Shown piece after piece: positions 41,649 to 50,796 of a DNA stretch of 62,116 nucleotides. The first letter of the stretch is position 1; the number at the start of each line of letters is the position of its first letter. A model generated the notes under the pieces. It was not told the origin of the DNA and searched no databases. It saw only the letters and a list, made by a program, of their open reading frames with translations. Position numbers and translations under genes: made by a program. Origin of the DNA: Moraxella pluranimalium. GTDB lineage: Bacteria; Pseudomonadota; Gammaproteobacteria; Pseudomonadales; Moraxellaceae. Location: positions 1 to 62,116 of the forward strand of contig NZ_MUYU01000035.1 in the NCBI RefSeq assembly GCF_002014825.1, read 5' to 3'.

Positions 41649-42461
41649 TCATTTGCCATATTCCAAAATCAGCGGACGACGACCGATAGCATCTTCATTG
41701 ACGACGGTGCGGATGGCGGCTAATTGTGCTTTGATGCGCTCGGTGGTGGCGCGTGCATAGGCGGCGGCGTCTGGCGTGATGCGTGGGTCGTGTTTACCAA
41801 ATAAATACGCATCAAGCAGTCGCTCGGCGTGCATCCCATCACGGCAATAATGCAGGACGCCTTTGTGTGTATCATCAAACAGCGTACCGACCGACGTCAT
41901 CTCAGCTAAGGCAATGCCAAGCGCCCCATCTTCACCGCCAAGTCTGCGAAACAGCTCATCTTGGGGAAAGCCGCCACACGCCAAAAACACACTACGACGA
42001 AAAATCATATTACCGCCGACGGTCATCTGCAAAATATCCCACACTTTTGCTAACTCAGGATGCTTGGCATAACGAGCTGCCAAACCCACAGGACGCAGGG
42101 CAAGGCGTAGCAGGCTTAAATTTGGCATAAAATAAAACACACTTGGCACGACATCAAGCGCAGTCGGCTCATAGGCATCATCGGCGTCCAAAAACGCCAC
42201 CAAATCAGCATCGCTGGATAATGCCCCATAGTTGCGAGCTTTGGCGACACCGCTGTTGGTTGGCATGGATAAGCCGATGATTTTATTGGGAAATTCTTGG
42301 CAAAGTTTATTGATAATAGTAGGCGTGTCATCACTTGAGCCATCATCGACAAGGATGAGCTTATGATAAGTGCTTTGATTGAGCACGCTAGATACGGCAC
42401 GATGGAGCGTGTCGGCGGCATTGTAGCAGGGGATGATGACATCGAGCGTGGGCAGTTTCAT
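41649..42461 (-). CDS. Family 2 glycosyltransferase
   Basis: A 270-residue GT-A fold transferase: LDVIIPCYNAADTLHRAVSSVLNQS, LILVDDGSSDDTP, and DADLVAFLDADDAYEP with the DxD metal-binding motif. A downstream GGNMIFRRSVFLACGGFPQDELFRRLGGEDG is typical of GT2 acceptor loops. No membrane segment is seen. Sugar and acceptor are unknown; a role in surface glycan (for example lipooligosaccharide) is possible. It stands alone between the toxin-antitoxin pair and xerD. Confidence 0.88.
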   Translation of the reverse strand: MKLPTLDVIIPCYNAADTLHRAVSSVLNQSTYHKLILVDDGSSDDTPTIINKLCQEFPNKIIGLSMPTNSGVAKARNYGALSSDADLVAFLDADDAYEPTALDVVPSVFYFMPNLSLLRLALRPVGLAARYAKHPELAKVWDILQMTVGGNMIFRRSVFLACGGFPQDELFRRLGGEDGALGIALAEMTSVGTLFDDTHKGVLHYCRDGMHAERLLDAYLFGKHDPRITPDAAAYARATTERIKAQLAAIRTVVNEDAIGRRPLILEYGK

Positions 42462-42562
42462 CGAAAAACCTTAAAATTTTAAAAATTCGTTTATGTGGAT
42501 TATCTTGGATTGTATTGCCATTTGGCATGGCTTTTTTGCCAATTTATCAATCGCCAAGCCGT

Positions 42563-43486
42563 CTAGCCCCTAGGATGGTGCTTACTGTGCAAGGCTTGCA
42601 GGCGTGTGGTGGCGACATGGGTATAAATCTGTGTCGTGGACAAATCGCTGTGCCCAAGCAGTAGCTGGACACTGCGTAAATCTGCCCCGTGATTGACCAA
42701 ATGCGTGGCAAAAGCATGGCGTAGTGTGTGCGGTGAAATGGTGCTTTTGATACCGGCGATTAGGGCGTATTTTTTGATGATATGCCAAAAGTTATGCCGT
42801 GTCATATAGCCCCCTTGTTCGCTCAAAAACACCGCTTGGCAGTCTTTTTGACCCACAAGCATCGTACTACGCACCGCCAAATACGCTTCGAGTGCTGTCA
42901 GGGCATATTCGCCAAGTGGTACAAGCCGTGTCTTGTTGCCCTTACCGGTGATGATAAGCCACCCTGAATTGAGATTGAGCGCATCAAGTGATAGATTGAC
43001 CAGCTCACTGACCCGCAGACCGCAGGCGTAGAGCACTTCGAGCATCGCCTTATCACGAGTGCCAAGCAGACTGCTGACATCGGGGGCGGACAGCAGTGCA
43101 CCCACATCTCGCTCGGATAGGGTTTTGGGCAGGGGTTTGCCAAGCTTGGGCGTTTTGATTTGGGCGCAAGGGTTGTCGTCTCGTGCGCCTGTCTCGATTT
43201 GCCATAAGAAAAATTGGCGTAGGCTTGCTAGATTGCGGGCGATTGAGCGGGGCGATTTGTCAAGCTGGGTCAAGCGCTCAAGATGGGCGATGACATCAGT
43301 GCTTTGCCACTGTGATACAGGCGTGTCTGATAGGCGAATGCATAGGCGCAAATCTTGGCTATAGGCATTGCGTGTGGCAAGCGATAAGCCACGAGAGAGC
43401 ATCGATGAGCGAAACTCGCTGAGATAATCGGGGTCATCATCATAGATGACAGCGCTGTCTTGGCGTGGCGTGGTGGATTTTGCCAT
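42563..43486 (-). CDS. xerD: Tyrosine recombinase XerD
   Basis: A 307-residue Xer recombinase for dimer resolution at dif. The N-terminal SAM-like domain (FRSSMLSRGLSLATRNAYSQDL) precedes the catalytic domain with Arg in YACGLRVSELVNL, Lys in ITGKGNKTRLVPL, HxxR in HTLRHAFATHLVNHGADLRS, His in LLGHSDLSTTQIYTHV and the nucleophilic Tyr. The LLGHSDLSTTQIYTHV ending matches XerD more than XerC. It is 15 bp downstream of tusA on the same strand. Confidence 0.92.
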   Translation of the reverse strand: MAKSTTPRQDSAVIYDDDPDYLSEFRSSMLSRGLSLATRNAYSQDLRLCIRLSDTPVSQWQSTDVIAHLERLTQLDKSPRSIARNLASLRQFFLWQIETGARDDNPCAQIKTPKLGKPLPKTLSERDVGALLSAPDVSSLLGTRDKAMLEVLYACGLRVSELVNLSLDALNLNSGWLIITGKGNKTRLVPLGEYALTALEAYLAVRSTMLVGQKDCQAVFLSEQGGYMTRHNFWHIIKKYALIAGIKSTISPHTLRHAFATHLVNHGADLRSVQLLLGHSDLSTTQIYTHVATTRLQALHSKHHPRG

Positions 43487-43501
43487 AATAAGCGGACTGA
43501 T

Positions 43502-43741
43502 CTAGGCTTGGCGTTTTTGGATGACATAGCGATAGCTGCCATCATCAAGCGTGTCTTGGCTGATGAGCGTATGCCCCAGATGGCGACAAAAATTGGGAAT
43601 GTCACGGGTGGTTGCAGGGTCGGTGGCAAGCACTTCAATGGCTTCACCGCCTTGGGCGGCTCGGACGGTCTTGTGTAGTAGCATCACAGGCTCAGGGCAG
43701 ATGAGCCCTGTGGTATCTAGGGTGTGAGTGATGGTTGTCAT
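43502..43741 (-). CDS. tusA: TusA sulfurtransferase
   Basis: A 79-residue sulfur carrier: DTTGLICPEPVMLLHKTVRAAQGGEAIEVLATDP holds the catalytic CPxP cysteine, and TTRDIPNFCRHLGHTL continues the family pattern. It relays sulfur for the thiolation of wobble uridine and other pathways. It heads the tusA-xerD unit. Confidence 0.93.
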   Translation of the reverse strand: MTTITHTLDTTGLICPEPVMLLHKTVRAAQGGEAIEVLATDPATTRDIPNFCRHLGHTLISQDTLDDGSYRYVIQKRQA

Positions 43742-43780
43742 GGTATTTCCTTGATTATACTATATTTAATTATGCTGTAT

Positions 43781-44266
43781 TTATTGGGCTGTGTGAGTTG
43801 GGTTGGGTGGCGTTTGTGCGTTTGCTTGCTCATCTTCTAAGAAGTTTAAAAACTTACGAAAATTCACCCGAAACAAAAACGGCATCCCAAACCAAGCAAT
43901 CATCGCCAAAAACAGCCCCATAAAAAACACCATATCCGCACCACTGACCAGCAGGCGAATCAGTGTAAAGCCAAGCAAACCAAGCCCTGTAGCAAGAATC
44001 ATCACTAGGATTGAAAAATCCACAATGCGATAGCGCATCAACAAAAACACATGATACAGGCTAAGTGGTATACTCACCCCAATCAGCGCATAGGGCAGAT
44101 AATGAAAGGCATAATACACAAGGCTACTGTCCTTGAACGCCGCCATACTTGCCAATGTGCCAAACACACAAAAGCACGCAATCGCAAGTAGCCCAAGCCA
44201 AACGCAGAGTGTGGCTTGGCGGATGGCGGTGCGGATATGGCTGATGAGCTGTGTCTGTGGGTTCAT
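43781..44266 (-). CDS. Uncharacterised four-helix membrane protein
   Basis: A 161-residue integral membrane protein of unrecognised family. It has hydrophobic segments at about residues 19-42, 51-72, 79-104 and 110-130, then a short cytosolic tail rich in Asn, Pro and Thr. The start at 44266 (MNPQTQ) is chosen because the upstream extension to 44413 overlaps the ruvX gene. Function unknown. Confidence 0.7.
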   Translation of the reverse strand: MNPQTQLISHIRTAIRQATLCVWLGLLAIACFCVFGTLASMAAFKDSSLVYYAFHYLPYALIGVSIPLSLYHVFLLMRYRIVDFSILVMILATGLGLLGFTLIRLLVSGADMVFFMGLFLAMIAWFGMPFLFRVNFRKFLNFLEDEQANAQTPPNPTHTAQ

Positions 44267-44303
44267 GGGGCGTCCTGTGTTGGTCGGATGATGAAGTTGG
44301 CAA

Positions 44304-44792
44304 TCAATCGTCTTTTGGGCTGTCTTTGTGGTTATTGATAAAAATCGCATACTCAGGCGCATGATAATAGCCATCAATGAGCAGGCAAGCGGAGATGTCA
44401 TCAATCGGCTCAAGTGGCGAGCTAATCCAGCCGTTATCTAGGGCGATTTGTCGGGCTTCTTTTGAGCTTAGGCGTTCATCATAAATAAAGACAGACACCG
44501 CTTGACGGCGTTCGGCAAGTCGGTGCGATAGGCGACGGGCGAATTTGTGCGCACGCTTTGAGAGCATGGATTCTGTGCCATCCATGTTAAGCGGTAGCCC
44601 AACCAGCACTTCATGAATCCCCCAATGCTCAATGATACCAAGCAAATTATCCCAATCAGGCTGACCATTATTCATTGCCAAAATATCAAATGCCCGAGCA
44701 TCACGAGTTAGGCTATTGCCCAGTGCCATGCCCATTTTTTTGACGCCATAATCCAGCGCCAAAATCAGTGTCGGTGTGGTCGTATCGGTCAT
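44304..44792 (-). CDS. ruvX: Putative pre-16S rRNA nuclease RuvX (YqgF)
   Basis: A 162-residue RNase H-like nuclease: LILALDYGVKKMGMALGNSLT, HEVLVGLPLNMDGTESMLSKRAHKFARRL, VFIYDERLSSKEA and the late Asp in PIDDISACLLI mark the catalytic acids. It acts in 16S rRNA 5' maturation or Holliday junction processing. It overlaps the stop codon of the YqgE gene by one base; the order yqgE-yqgF is widely conserved. Confidence 0.92.
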   Translation of the reverse strand: MTDTTTPTLILALDYGVKKMGMALGNSLTRDARAFDILAMNNGQPDWDNLLGIIEHWGIHEVLVGLPLNMDGTESMLSKRAHKFARRLSHRLAERRQAVSVFIYDERLSSKEARQIALDNGWISSPLEPIDDISACLLIDGYYHAPEYAIFINNHKDSPKDD

Positions 44793-45349
44793 CAGGCGTA
44801 TCCTATGATGGTGCTAAGCGTGTCGGTATCGATGCCAAGTTTTTGGCGGCAAGCGGTGAGCCTGTCTTCGAATGGTATGCCAAATAAAGTCGGCAAATCA
44901 GCAGGGCAGACGAGCCAATCACCATCGGCAATCTCATCATCAAGCTGTCCTTTGCCCCAATTACAATACCCCATGCACAATAGATAATGGCGTAGCGTAT
45001 CGGCAGACAGATGCTCAAGGATGTCTTTACTGGTCGTCAAGCAGACATTTTCGCTGATGGCAAAAGATGATTTGTAATCTGGTAAGCCTGTATGTAGCAC
45101 AAAGCCTGCTTCGGGACGCACAGGGCCGCCATTGATGGCAGGCGTGTTCATCGCTTGTTGGCTGACAGGTAAGTCAAGCTCGCTAAGCAGACTGCCGACG
45201 CTGTTTGGCAGTGGCTGATTGATGATAAATCCCCAAGCGGCTTCATCGGTGTGCCGACAGATGTAGATGACCGCATCCAAAAATCGCTCATCACGCATTT
45301 TTTGACTAGGAATCAAAAAATGATGCGTCAGTTTTTTTGCTTGGCTCAT
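44792..45349 (-). CDS. YqgE/AlgH family protein (DUF179)
   Basis: A 185-residue cytosolic protein matching the YqgE family: HHFLIPSQKMRDERFLDAVIYICRHTDEAAWGFIINQPL, INGGPVRPEAGFVLHT, LLCMGYCNWGKGQLDDEIADGDWLV. Family function is unsettled (AlgH in Pseudomonas affects alginate regulation). It overlaps recN by 4 bp and ruvX by 1 bp, forming recN-yqgE-ruvX. Confidence 0.92.
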   Translation of the reverse strand: MSQAKKLTHHFLIPSQKMRDERFLDAVIYICRHTDEAAWGFIINQPLPNSVGSLLSELDLPVSQQAMNTPAINGGPVRPEAGFVLHTGLPDYKSSFAISENVCLTTSKDILEHLSADTLRHYLLCMGYCNWGKGQLDDEIADGDWLVCPADLPTLFGIPFEDRLTACRQKLGIDTDTLSTIIGYA

Positions 45350-47088
45350 GATTGTCCTTGGGCTGATGGGTCAAGATTGACATCGCTCATCGGCAGATTG
45401 GCGGTCAGCTCATCGGCATGGCGGATGTCATCCAGCAGGCTTTTGACATGAGCACGAGTCGCATCAGTGATATTGACGCCACCGCTCATACGGGCAAGCT
45501 CATCGATTTGGGCATCGCCTGTGATGATTTGCATATCGCTCACCGTCTGCTCACCGTGCTCTTTGTGCACGAGAATATGGCGATGGGCAGCAGCAGCGAC
45601 TTGGGCTTGGTGGGTGATGGCAAGGAGCTGTTGGTGCTTGCCTAGTGTCCGTAGTAGCTCGCCGACCACCTGCGCTGTACCGCCACTGATGCCGACATCC
45701 ACTTCATCAAAGACCAAAGTCGGACGAGCGTGCAGACCGTCACCGGCTGCCATCACCTGCATGACGAGCGCCATACGAGATAGCTCGCCGCCTGATGCGA
45801 CTTTGTGCAAGGGCTGTAGTGGCATACCGACATTGGCGCTAAATAGCAGGGCGATGTCATATTTGCCATGCTGATTGTACTGCTCTTCGGCTTTTTGATT
45901 AAAGGCAAATTCACAGCGGGCATTGGGCAGTGCTAGTGGCAATAGCCGTGCTTCGAGTCGCTCGCAGATGTCAGGGGCAATGCGGATGCGTGCGTTATCG
46001 AGTGCATCTGCTGATGCCAGATAAGCCTCATACGCTTGTTTGACCTTGGCATCCATGGTGTCATTATCAGGCAAGGCATCTAGCATATCGAGCTCTTGTT
46101 GCCAATCGGCGGCATCATTGATAAGCTCATCGATGGGCGTGTGGTATTTGCTTGATAAGCGATGCGCTAGGGATAATAAGGTGTTGAGCTCATCTAGGCG
46201 AGCTTCATCAGGTAGCTGTTGTTCGGCATAGTCGGCAAGCTTGGCTGCGGCATCATTGATGTGCTCTTGGGCGAGTGCTAGTAGCTGACTGCACTCACCA
46301 AAGGTCTTGCTGGCATTGGCATTATTATCACAGATACGCATCGCACGCCCAAGCAGACTTGCCACTGATGGCGCATCGTCGTCATTATCAAGTAGCACCG
46401 CACTTTCTAGCGCATCACGCATCAGATTTTCAAGATTGGACAGCTCATCGTATTCTGCTTCGATGTCGGCAAAATTCACCGACAATAACGGCTCAATATC
46501 GGCAAGCTTGGCGGATAATAACGCCATGCGGTCAGCACGCTGAGCTGATTGACTGCGTGCGTCATCGGCTTGTTTTTTGAGCGTTTGATAAGCCTGAAAA
46601 CTGCGCTTGGTGTCTTGTTTGAGTGCGTCCAATTCGCCAATGGTATCTAGCCAATCAATGACAAATTGGGGTTTTAACAGCTCAAGTCCTGCGTGCTGTG
46701 AGTGGATATTGACCAAAATCGCCCCAAGACTTTTGAGCTCGCTGATACTTGCTGGCACGCCATTAATCCATGATTTTGAGCGGCCTTGTGCGCTGATTTT
46801 TCTGCGGATTAATAAGGTGTCTTCGTCGAGTGCTCGGTCATGCTCATCAAACCACGCTGACACTTGGGCATTGCCTGTGATGTCAAACTCACCAAAAACA
46901 GTGGCTTCATCACAGCCATGACGCACCATGCCACTGTCGGCTCGCTCGCCAGCGCATAGGGATAATGCGTCTAATATCAATGACTTACCTGCACCTGTTT
47001 CGCCTGTGATGACATTGAACCGCTCATCAAAGCTGATTTCTTTTTCGTCGATGAGCGCAAGATTTTGGAGTGTAAGAGAGATGAGCAT
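45346..47088 (-). CDS. recN: DNA repair protein RecN
   Basis: A 580-residue SMC-like ATPase for double-strand break repair. It starts MLISLTLQNLALIDEKEI with Walker A GETGAGKSLILDALSL. Long coiled-coil arms (about residues 150-370) are followed by the signature VASGGELSRMALVMQV and Walker B TLVFDEVDVGISG. The ATG at 47088 is preferred to a TTG four codons upstream because of family N-termini and GGA placement. It leads into yqgE and ruvX. Confidence 0.95.
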   Translation of the reverse strand: MLISLTLQNLALIDEKEISFDERFNVITGETGAGKSLILDALSLCAGERADSGMVRHGCDEATVFGEFDITGNAQVSAWFDEHDRALDEDTLLIRRKISAQGRSKSWINGVPASISELKSLGAILVNIHSQHAGLELLKPQFVIDWLDTIGELDALKQDTKRSFQAYQTLKKQADDARSQSAQRADRMALLSAKLADIEPLLSVNFADIEAEYDELSNLENLMRDALESAVLLDNDDDAPSVASLLGRAMRICDNNANASKTFGECSQLLALAQEHINDAAAKLADYAEQQLPDEARLDELNTLLSLAHRLSSKYHTPIDELINDAADWQQELDMLDALPDNDTMDAKVKQAYEAYLASADALDNARIRIAPDICERLEARLLPLALPNARCEFAFNQKAEEQYNQHGKYDIALLFSANVGMPLQPLHKVASGGELSRMALVMQVMAAGDGLHARPTLVFDEVDVGISGGTAQVVGELLRTLGKHQQLLAITHQAQVAAAAHRHILVHKEHGEQTVSDMQIITGDAQIDELARMSGGVNITDATRAHVKSLLDDIRHADELTANLPMSDVNLDPSAQGQS

Positions 47089-47260
47089 GAATTTATCCAA
47101 TCAATGGAACAACCCTTTATCATAATCAAAGCCGCTTGATTTGGCAATGGCGAAAATGTTACAAGGGTGATTTTTCGTGGTGGTAAAGCGACAAAAACGC
47201 TTTACATCATCTTGTGATTTTGCCACAATAGCTTGATTATTGTTAGTTAAGTAGAACGCC

Positions 47261-48157
47261 ATGAGTAGCCATAAGCCTGCCAAATCATCTTTTAAAGACA
47301 AAGCCAAGCCGTCTAACGCCAAAAAATCCCATCACAAGGCCTTTGGCAAATCCGAGCACACAGGCTCAAAATCCTTCAAAGACAAAAAAGATGCCAAGCC
47401 AAAAAACCCATATTTTTATGGCATCCATGCGGTGACGATGCTACTTAAGCGTCGCCCCGAAGATGTGCTGAATGTCTTTATCCAAAGTCGTGATGATGGA
47501 CAAATCAGCGATGAGCACACCAAGATGATGCAGATGGCGCAGGAGTTTGGCATCAGTGTGCAGATGGCGCACAAGGAGCGATTGGCGGAGCTTGCCGATA
47601 GTCATCAGCATCAAGGTGTGGTGGCGCAGGCTCGTGTGACGCCGGTGGCGGATGAAGGATTGCTTGATCAGCTGATGGCTAAGGATGATGCGCTGTTTTT
47701 GGTGCTGGATCAGATTACTGATGCGCACAATCTGGGTGCGTGTCTGCGCTCAGCATGTGCGATGGGCGTGGATGCGGTGATTATCCCACGCCATCAATCA
47801 GCACCGATCACCCCGACGGTCGCCAAAGTGTCGGTGGGTGCGTCCGAAGTGATTGATGTGATTGCCGTGACCAATCTGGCTCGCACGCTTGATAAGCTCA
47901 AAAAAGCAGGCGTGTTCGTGTTTGGCACGGCGCTCGATGACACTGCCAAGCCTCTGCATGAGTGTGATTTTGGTGGTAAAGTTGCCATCATCATGGGCTC
48001 AGAAGGCGACGGGATGCGCAGACTCACCCAAGAGCTGTGTGATACTTTGGTCTATATCCCGATGGCAAATACGCCCGATCGCCCGCAGAGTCTCAATGTC
48101 AGCGTAGCTACCGGTATGGCGCTGTATGAAGTGGCTCGTCAGCGATTGATGGGATGA
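47261..48157 (+). CDS. rlmB: 23S rRNA (guanosine-2251-2'-O)-methyltransferase RlmB
   Basis: A 298-residue SPOUT methyltransferase. An unusual Lys/Ser-rich N-terminal extension of about 48 residues precedes the usual start FYGIHAVTMLLKRRP. The knotted domain has LDQITDAHNLGACLRSA, IIPRHQSAPITPTVAKVSVGAS, IIMGSEGDGMRRLTQELCD and VYIPMANTPDRPQSLNVSVATG. The basic extension could aid rRNA binding. A parS-like sequence lies 60 bp downstream. Confidence 0.93.
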   Translation: MSSHKPAKSSFKDKAKPSNAKKSHHKAFGKSEHTGSKSFKDKKDAKPKNPYFYGIHAVTMLLKRRPEDVLNVFIQSRDDGQISDEHTKMMQMAQEFGISVQMAHKERLAELADSHQHQGVVAQARVTPVADEGLLDQLMAKDDALFLVLDQITDAHNLGACLRSACAMGVDAVIIPRHQSAPITPTVAKVSVGASEVIDVIAVTNLARTLDKLKKAGVFVFGTALDDTAKPLHECDFGGKVAIIMGSEGDGMRRLTQELCDTLVYIPMANTPDRPQSLNVSVATGMALYEVARQRLMG

Positions 48158-48215
48158 TGGCTTGGGCGAGCGATTGGTTGAGCGGGCAGGGTGAATAAAT
48201 GCACTCAATCAATGA

Positions 48216-48231
48216 TGTTCCATGTGGAACG
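48216..48231. promoter_or_regulatory. Divergent parS-like sequence downstream of rlmB
   Basis: TGTTCCATGTGGAACG has four mismatches to the ParB consensus but retains a symmetric GTTCCA-TG-TGGAAC dyad. It is intergenic between two convergent genes and is the farthest site from oriC. Confidence 0.45.
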
Positions 48232-48298
48232 TGTGATAGAATGCCAAATGTGATCAGTTGACCAAATAATGCTTTTGGTGGCAAAAATCCGAACAAAA

Positions 48299-49282
48299 CT
48301 ACCCTTGCACGAACTCAATGGTCATCGTGTGCGTATCTATCTTTACTTGTCCGCCAATGGCAAAGGTGAATAGTGGTTGTGTATGTGCAAAATCCAAATG
48401 CGTCATGACAGGGATGGTTTTTAGCAAAGGGAATTTGTCTAAAATAAAGGTCAGTAATTCATCGCTCATTTGACACTCTTTGGGGAACCGCCCCAAGAGT
48501 AGGGCTTTTGGTGTTGAATAGACTTGCAAAACAGAGGTTAGTTGACGCAGAATATTGGCATGGTCATGGCTTTCTGATGATTCCAAAAACAACACGTAAT
48601 CCTTGATTTGATGTATATTAGGAGCATAAGGCGTGCCATTAAGCAGAGCAAAGGTTGACAAATTACCACCAATTGCTACGCCGCTCGCTTGACCATGATG
48701 ATATACCTGCCATTTAGTATCAAACAGTTGCCGAGTGGCATAGGGTAAATACCACGCATCAGATGACCATTGTGCACTAGGTGTTAGGCGATATTGGTGC
48801 TGGGTTAGTGCTTGTAGCCACATACGGCTTTGATAGTCTTGCAGTTCACGCATTTTAAAGCCGGTGTAATTAGCACCCATGTAGGTCATCATACCGGTTT
48901 TGGCAAAAATGGCAGTCAAGATTGCTGTGGTATCTGAATAGCCGCAAATGATTTTGGGGTTCTTGGCAATCAGCTCATAGTCCAAATAGGGCAATAGCTC
49001 GTTACTATTAAATCCACCTATGGTTGCCAAAATCATATCCACATCGGGGTCGCTAAATGCGTCATGCAAGTCTGCTACACGAGAAGCGATACTGGCTGAA
49101 CCTAGTTGGTCATGCTCTAGATAATGTTGTGAAAATGAGATGCGAAAACCCAGATTTTCCAAAGTGGTTTTGGCAGATAGATTTGCATCAAATCCACCCA
49201 CTCGAGCAATAGAGCTTGATGGACTTAGAACGCGGATATGATCGCCAATTTTTAACTTCTTAATCTTAGGTTGTGGCGACAT
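48299..49282 (-). CDS. LD-carboxypeptidase-family protein (S66, MccF-like)
   Basis: A 327-residue serine peptidase of family S66: KIKKLKIGDHIRVLSPSSSI, the nucleophile in ICGYSDTTAILTAI, the catalytic Glu in YVLFLESSESHDHANIL, and His in MTHLDFAHTQPLFTFAIGG. The LESSE element and length fit the MccF branch, which cleaves microcin C or related acyl-sulfonamide toxins, as well as LdcA, which recycles murein tetrapeptide. It overlaps the fabF stop by one base. Which role applies is not determinable here. Confidence 0.85.
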   Translation of the reverse strand: MSPQPKIKKLKIGDHIRVLSPSSSIARVGGFDANLSAKTTLENLGFRISFSQHYLEHDQLGSASIASRVADLHDAFSDPDVDMILATIGGFNSNELLPYLDYELIAKNPKIICGYSDTTAILTAIFAKTGMMTYMGANYTGFKMRELQDYQSRMWLQALTQHQYRLTPSAQWSSDAWYLPYATRQLFDTKWQVYHHGQASGVAIGGNLSTFALLNGTPYAPNIHQIKDYVLFLESSESHDHANILRQLTSVLQVYSTPKALLLGRFPKECQMSDELLTFILDKFPLLKTIPVMTHLDFAHTQPLFTFAIGGQVKIDTHTMTIEFVQG

Positions 49283-50604
49283 TATTCATCCCACTTGCGG
49301 AACAACAGCGAGCCATTGGTGCCGCCAAAGCCAAAGCTGTTGGATAAGGCAAAATTCACACCATCAACACGGCGTGCAGTATGGGGGATGTAGTCAAGTG
49401 TGCACGCTTCATCTGGATTGTCCAGATTGATGGTCGGTGGTAGTAGCTGATTTTGTAGGGCAAGCACGGTAAAAATCGCTTCAATCGCCCCTGCTGCGCC
49501 GAGCAGATGACCTGTCATTGATTTGGTTGAGCTGACCAAAATGTCCTTGCCAAATAGTCGCTCAATCGCTTGACTCTCAGCGACATCGCCCTGTGGTGTG
49601 CTTGTGCCGTGTGCGTTGATATAGCCGACTTGGGAAGCGGTGACACCGGCATCATGAAGTGCTGCTGCCATCGCACGCTCAGCACCTTCACCGCCTGCCG
49701 ATGGGCTGGTGATATGATTGGCATCATCACTCATCCCAAAGCCGACGAGCTCTGCTAGGATAGTCGCCCCACGAGCTTTGGCATGAGCAAGACTTTCGAG
49801 CACCAACGCCCCTGCGCCATCACCAAGCACAAAGCCATCACGGTCCTTATCAAAAGGACGGCTGGCACGCATCGGCTCATCATTACGGGTGGATAGTGCG
49901 TGCATCGCCCCAAAGCCTGACAGTCCAAGCGGTGTCGATGCTTTTTCGCTACCGCCGACCAGCACCGCATCACAGTCGCCATAAGCAATCAAGCGTGCCC
50001 CAAGTCCGATGGCGTGCGTCGATGTCGTACAGGCAGTGGCAGTGGCAAGATTTGCGCCCTTTAGCCCATGACGCATGGCGATCAGACCTGCTGGCATATT
50101 GACAATCGTACCAGGGATGATAAACGGCGAGACTTTTTTGGCGCCGTGTTCTTTGAGTGTATCTCGGCTGGTTTCGATGGTCTGAATGCCACCGATGCCC
50201 GAACCCATCACTACCCCAAAGCGTGTGCCATCGACATTGACAGGCAAGCTGTCGCCTTTGACATCATCAATCAAGCCAGCGTGGTGCAATGCCATCGCTG
50301 CCGCCACTTGTGCATAGTGCATAAAGGTGTCAAAACGGCGAGCTTCTTTTGGGTTGAGATAATCTTTGGCATCAAAATTCTTGACAAGCCCTGCAATCTG
50401 CGCACGAAACTCATCAATCGCCACCGCTTTATCATCAAAGCCATCTAGGCGCGTGATACCGCTGACGCCTTGGGTGAGATTTTGCCAAATTTCATCTAGG
50501 CTATTACCCACAGGGGTCAAAGCACCCATGCCGGTGATGACCACACGCTCAAAATCAGATTTCTCAAAATAGGCTCGTTTGTTTGGCTTGACAGGTTGTG
50601 TCAT
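49282..50604 (-). CDS. fabF: 3-oxoacyl-ACP synthase II
   Basis: A 440-residue condensing enzyme elongating fatty acids. The short basic N-terminal extension (about 18 residues) precedes RVVITGMGALTPVGN. The catalytic Cys is in TATACTTSTHAIGLG, and the two histidines in INAHGTSTPQGD and STKSMTGHLLGAAG. The C-terminus FALSNSFGFGGTNGSLLF is the standard glycine-rich end. It is followed by the S66 gene. Confidence 0.94.
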   Translation of the reverse strand: MTQPVKPNKRAYFEKSDFERVVITGMGALTPVGNSLDEIWQNLTQGVSGITRLDGFDDKAVAIDEFRAQIAGLVKNFDAKDYLNPKEARRFDTFMHYAQVAAAMALHHAGLIDDVKGDSLPVNVDGTRFGVVMGSGIGGIQTIETSRDTLKEHGAKKVSPFIIPGTIVNMPAGLIAMRHGLKGANLATATACTTSTHAIGLGARLIAYGDCDAVLVGGSEKASTPLGLSGFGAMHALSTRNDEPMRASRPFDKDRDGFVLGDGAGALVLESLAHAKARGATILAELVGFGMSDDANHITSPSAGGEGAERAMAAALHDAGVTASQVGYINAHGTSTPQGDVAESQAIERLFGKDILVSSTKSMTGHLLGAAGAIEAIFTVLALQNQLLPPTINLDNPDEACTLDYIPHTARRVDGVNFALSNSFGFGGTNGSLLFRKWDE

Positions 50605-50759
50605 GGCGAATCCATCTCAAATTATTGTAAAAATTGCCTTATCTTAGCATGATTTTTGATGGATTTACAGTTTACAAGTGTAAATTTTTTGGATTTATAA
50701 AAAGTGGGAGAGTGTCAAGGATATTTATTAATATAAATTTAACGATAATTAAGTGAATA

Positions 50760-50788
50760 TTGACATTATAATTATTATCGATTATCAT
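50760..50788 (+). promoter_or_regulatory. Strong promoter of the candidate type I toxin mRNA
   Basis: TTGACA (50760-50765), a 17-bp spacer, then TATCAT (50783-50788). Start of transcription is predicted at about 50795-50797, exactly at the 5' foot of the next hairpin. Confidence 0.75.
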
Positions 50789-50789
50789 A
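50767..50789. promoter_or_regulatory. Possible Fur-like sequence overlapping the toxin promoter
   Basis: The stretch ATAATTATTATCGATTATCAT contains GATTATCAT, nine consecutive bases of the Fur consensus complement, inside the promoter spacer and -10. Tentative. Confidence 0.3.
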
Positions 50790-50796
50790 AAAACAT

